Shown: positions 63,389 through 64,000 of the stretch, in pieces
Position numbering within the stretch: position 1 is the first letter of the stretch
How the letters are laid out: each line of letters begins with the position of its first letter
Assembly (NCBI GenBank): GCA_029204225.1
Contig: CM055097.1
Span: 36,998,976-37,062,975, forward strand
Reading direction: 5' to 3'
From: Diphasiastrum complanatum
Lineage: Eukaryota > Streptophyta > Lycopodiopsida > Lycopodiales > Lycopodiaceae
Length of the DNA: 64,000 nt
Notes under the pieces: generated by a model
Seen by the model: the letters and a program-made list of their open reading frames with translations, nothing else
What the model was told of the DNA's origin: nothing
Database searches by the model: none
Made by a program: the position numbers and the translations under genes

Positions 63389-64000
63389 CTGCACATGATA
63401 TACTCCTACTTCAACAATGTATAGATCAATCTAAAACAAAGTCTTTTTAAGCCAAATTGAAATACAAGCTTTAGCAACAATGATAAGGAACCAGGTTGAA
63501 ATGCAAGTTTGCAGCAACAATTATGAGGAAGCCACTTAAATTACAAGCTTTCAACAGTAATTATGAGTAAACCAGTTGGAATGCAAGCTTTTGGCAACAA
63601 TGATGTGAAGCAAATTTGATACACCAGCTTTCAGCAACAATAACAAGGAACCTACTTTGAAATGAATAAACAATGTTGAGAAACCCACTTAGGACACAAA
63701 ATTTTAGCAAGATTGCTTAACAAAATGGATTGCTTAAATCATGCCTTCTGAATTGCAAACAGATAGGCCATTTAAATCACGCTAAAAAGAACTACTTCAT
63801 AGCAATTATGAGGAACCCACTTGGAATACAAGCCTTTGGAAACAATTATGAAGAACCGACTTAAGATACAAGCTTTCAGCAAGATTGCTTAACAAAACAG
63901 ACTACATACATCACTCGTTCATATCACACCACCTGAAATGCAAAATGAAACTATATGCTTATCAAAACCTGCGTAACATTTGTGCGATCTAGACAATCAA
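63389..64000. repeat. SAC intron with ~40-bp degenerate tandem repeats
   Basis: Between 63,451 and 63,888 about eight imperfect copies of a 40-base unit occur (consensus-like GGAACCCACTTGGAATACAA then GCTTTCAGCAACAATTATGA). Five are contiguous from 63,451 to 63,654, and the rest follow a 130-base interruption. Confidence 0.65.

Overview
The window looks like nuclear DNA of a land plant with a large, transposon-rich genome. The evidence is spliceosomal introns with GT..AG borders, plant-type CCCTAAA telomere repeats, a purine permease (PUP) gene and a plant-type SAC-domain phosphoinositide phosphatase, very long introns, long GA/CT microsatellites and many Copia retroelements. The non-Copia element set (an R2/R4-like LINE and a Penelope-like element) and a 16 kb intron fit a fern, lycophyte or gymnosperm better than a compact angiosperm genome. 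That is inference; nothing here fixes the species.

Layout. 1-4.7 kb: 3' part of a four-exon hAT/DUF659-type transposase gene, a convergent small ORF, and an array of seven GGTACC motifs. 4.7-9.5 kb: microsatellites, a short telomere-like tract, a TTCGAG/GACAG repeat and an unrecognised minus-strand multi-exon candidate that includes a ubiquitin-conjugating-enzyme-like peptide. 9.57-10.7 kb: a PUP-family permease (minus), the clearest compact host gene. 13.1-16.45 kb: a decayed LINE (plus) with N-terminal zinc finger, RT and a C-terminal CCHC plus restriction-like endonuclease. 16.5-18.3 kb: degenerate tandem repeats. 18.3-22.2 kb: a decayed Copia (minus). 22-27 kb: mostly unassigned, with a possible FAR1-like remnant and a two-exon candidate. 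27.8-35.2 kb: a Penelope-like RT element between two ~2.05 kb direct repeats, each carrying the same three exon-like segments of a possible secreted-protein gene. 35.7-39.5 kb: two Copia fragments head to head.

43.06 kb to beyond the right edge: the 3' half of a SAC-domain phosphatase gene (minus). Six exons are resolved, in consistent phase. Its 16.4 kb intron (43,449-59,875) holds an APE-type LINE, a complete Copia insertion with 5-bp target duplication, and several nested LINE 3' ends, each tailed by a GA/CT tract.

Functionally there are two confident host genes (PUP transporter and SAC phosphatase); most of the rest is mobile DNA in various states of decay. The most interesting signals are in the LINE family inside the SAC intron: a covarying 3' hairpin, (CT)n tails that other copies sit in, and PCNA-binding-like motifs at the C-terminus. 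The duplicated exon-bearing repeats around the Penelope-like element are the next most interesting. No rRNA, tRNA or CRISPR array was recognised.
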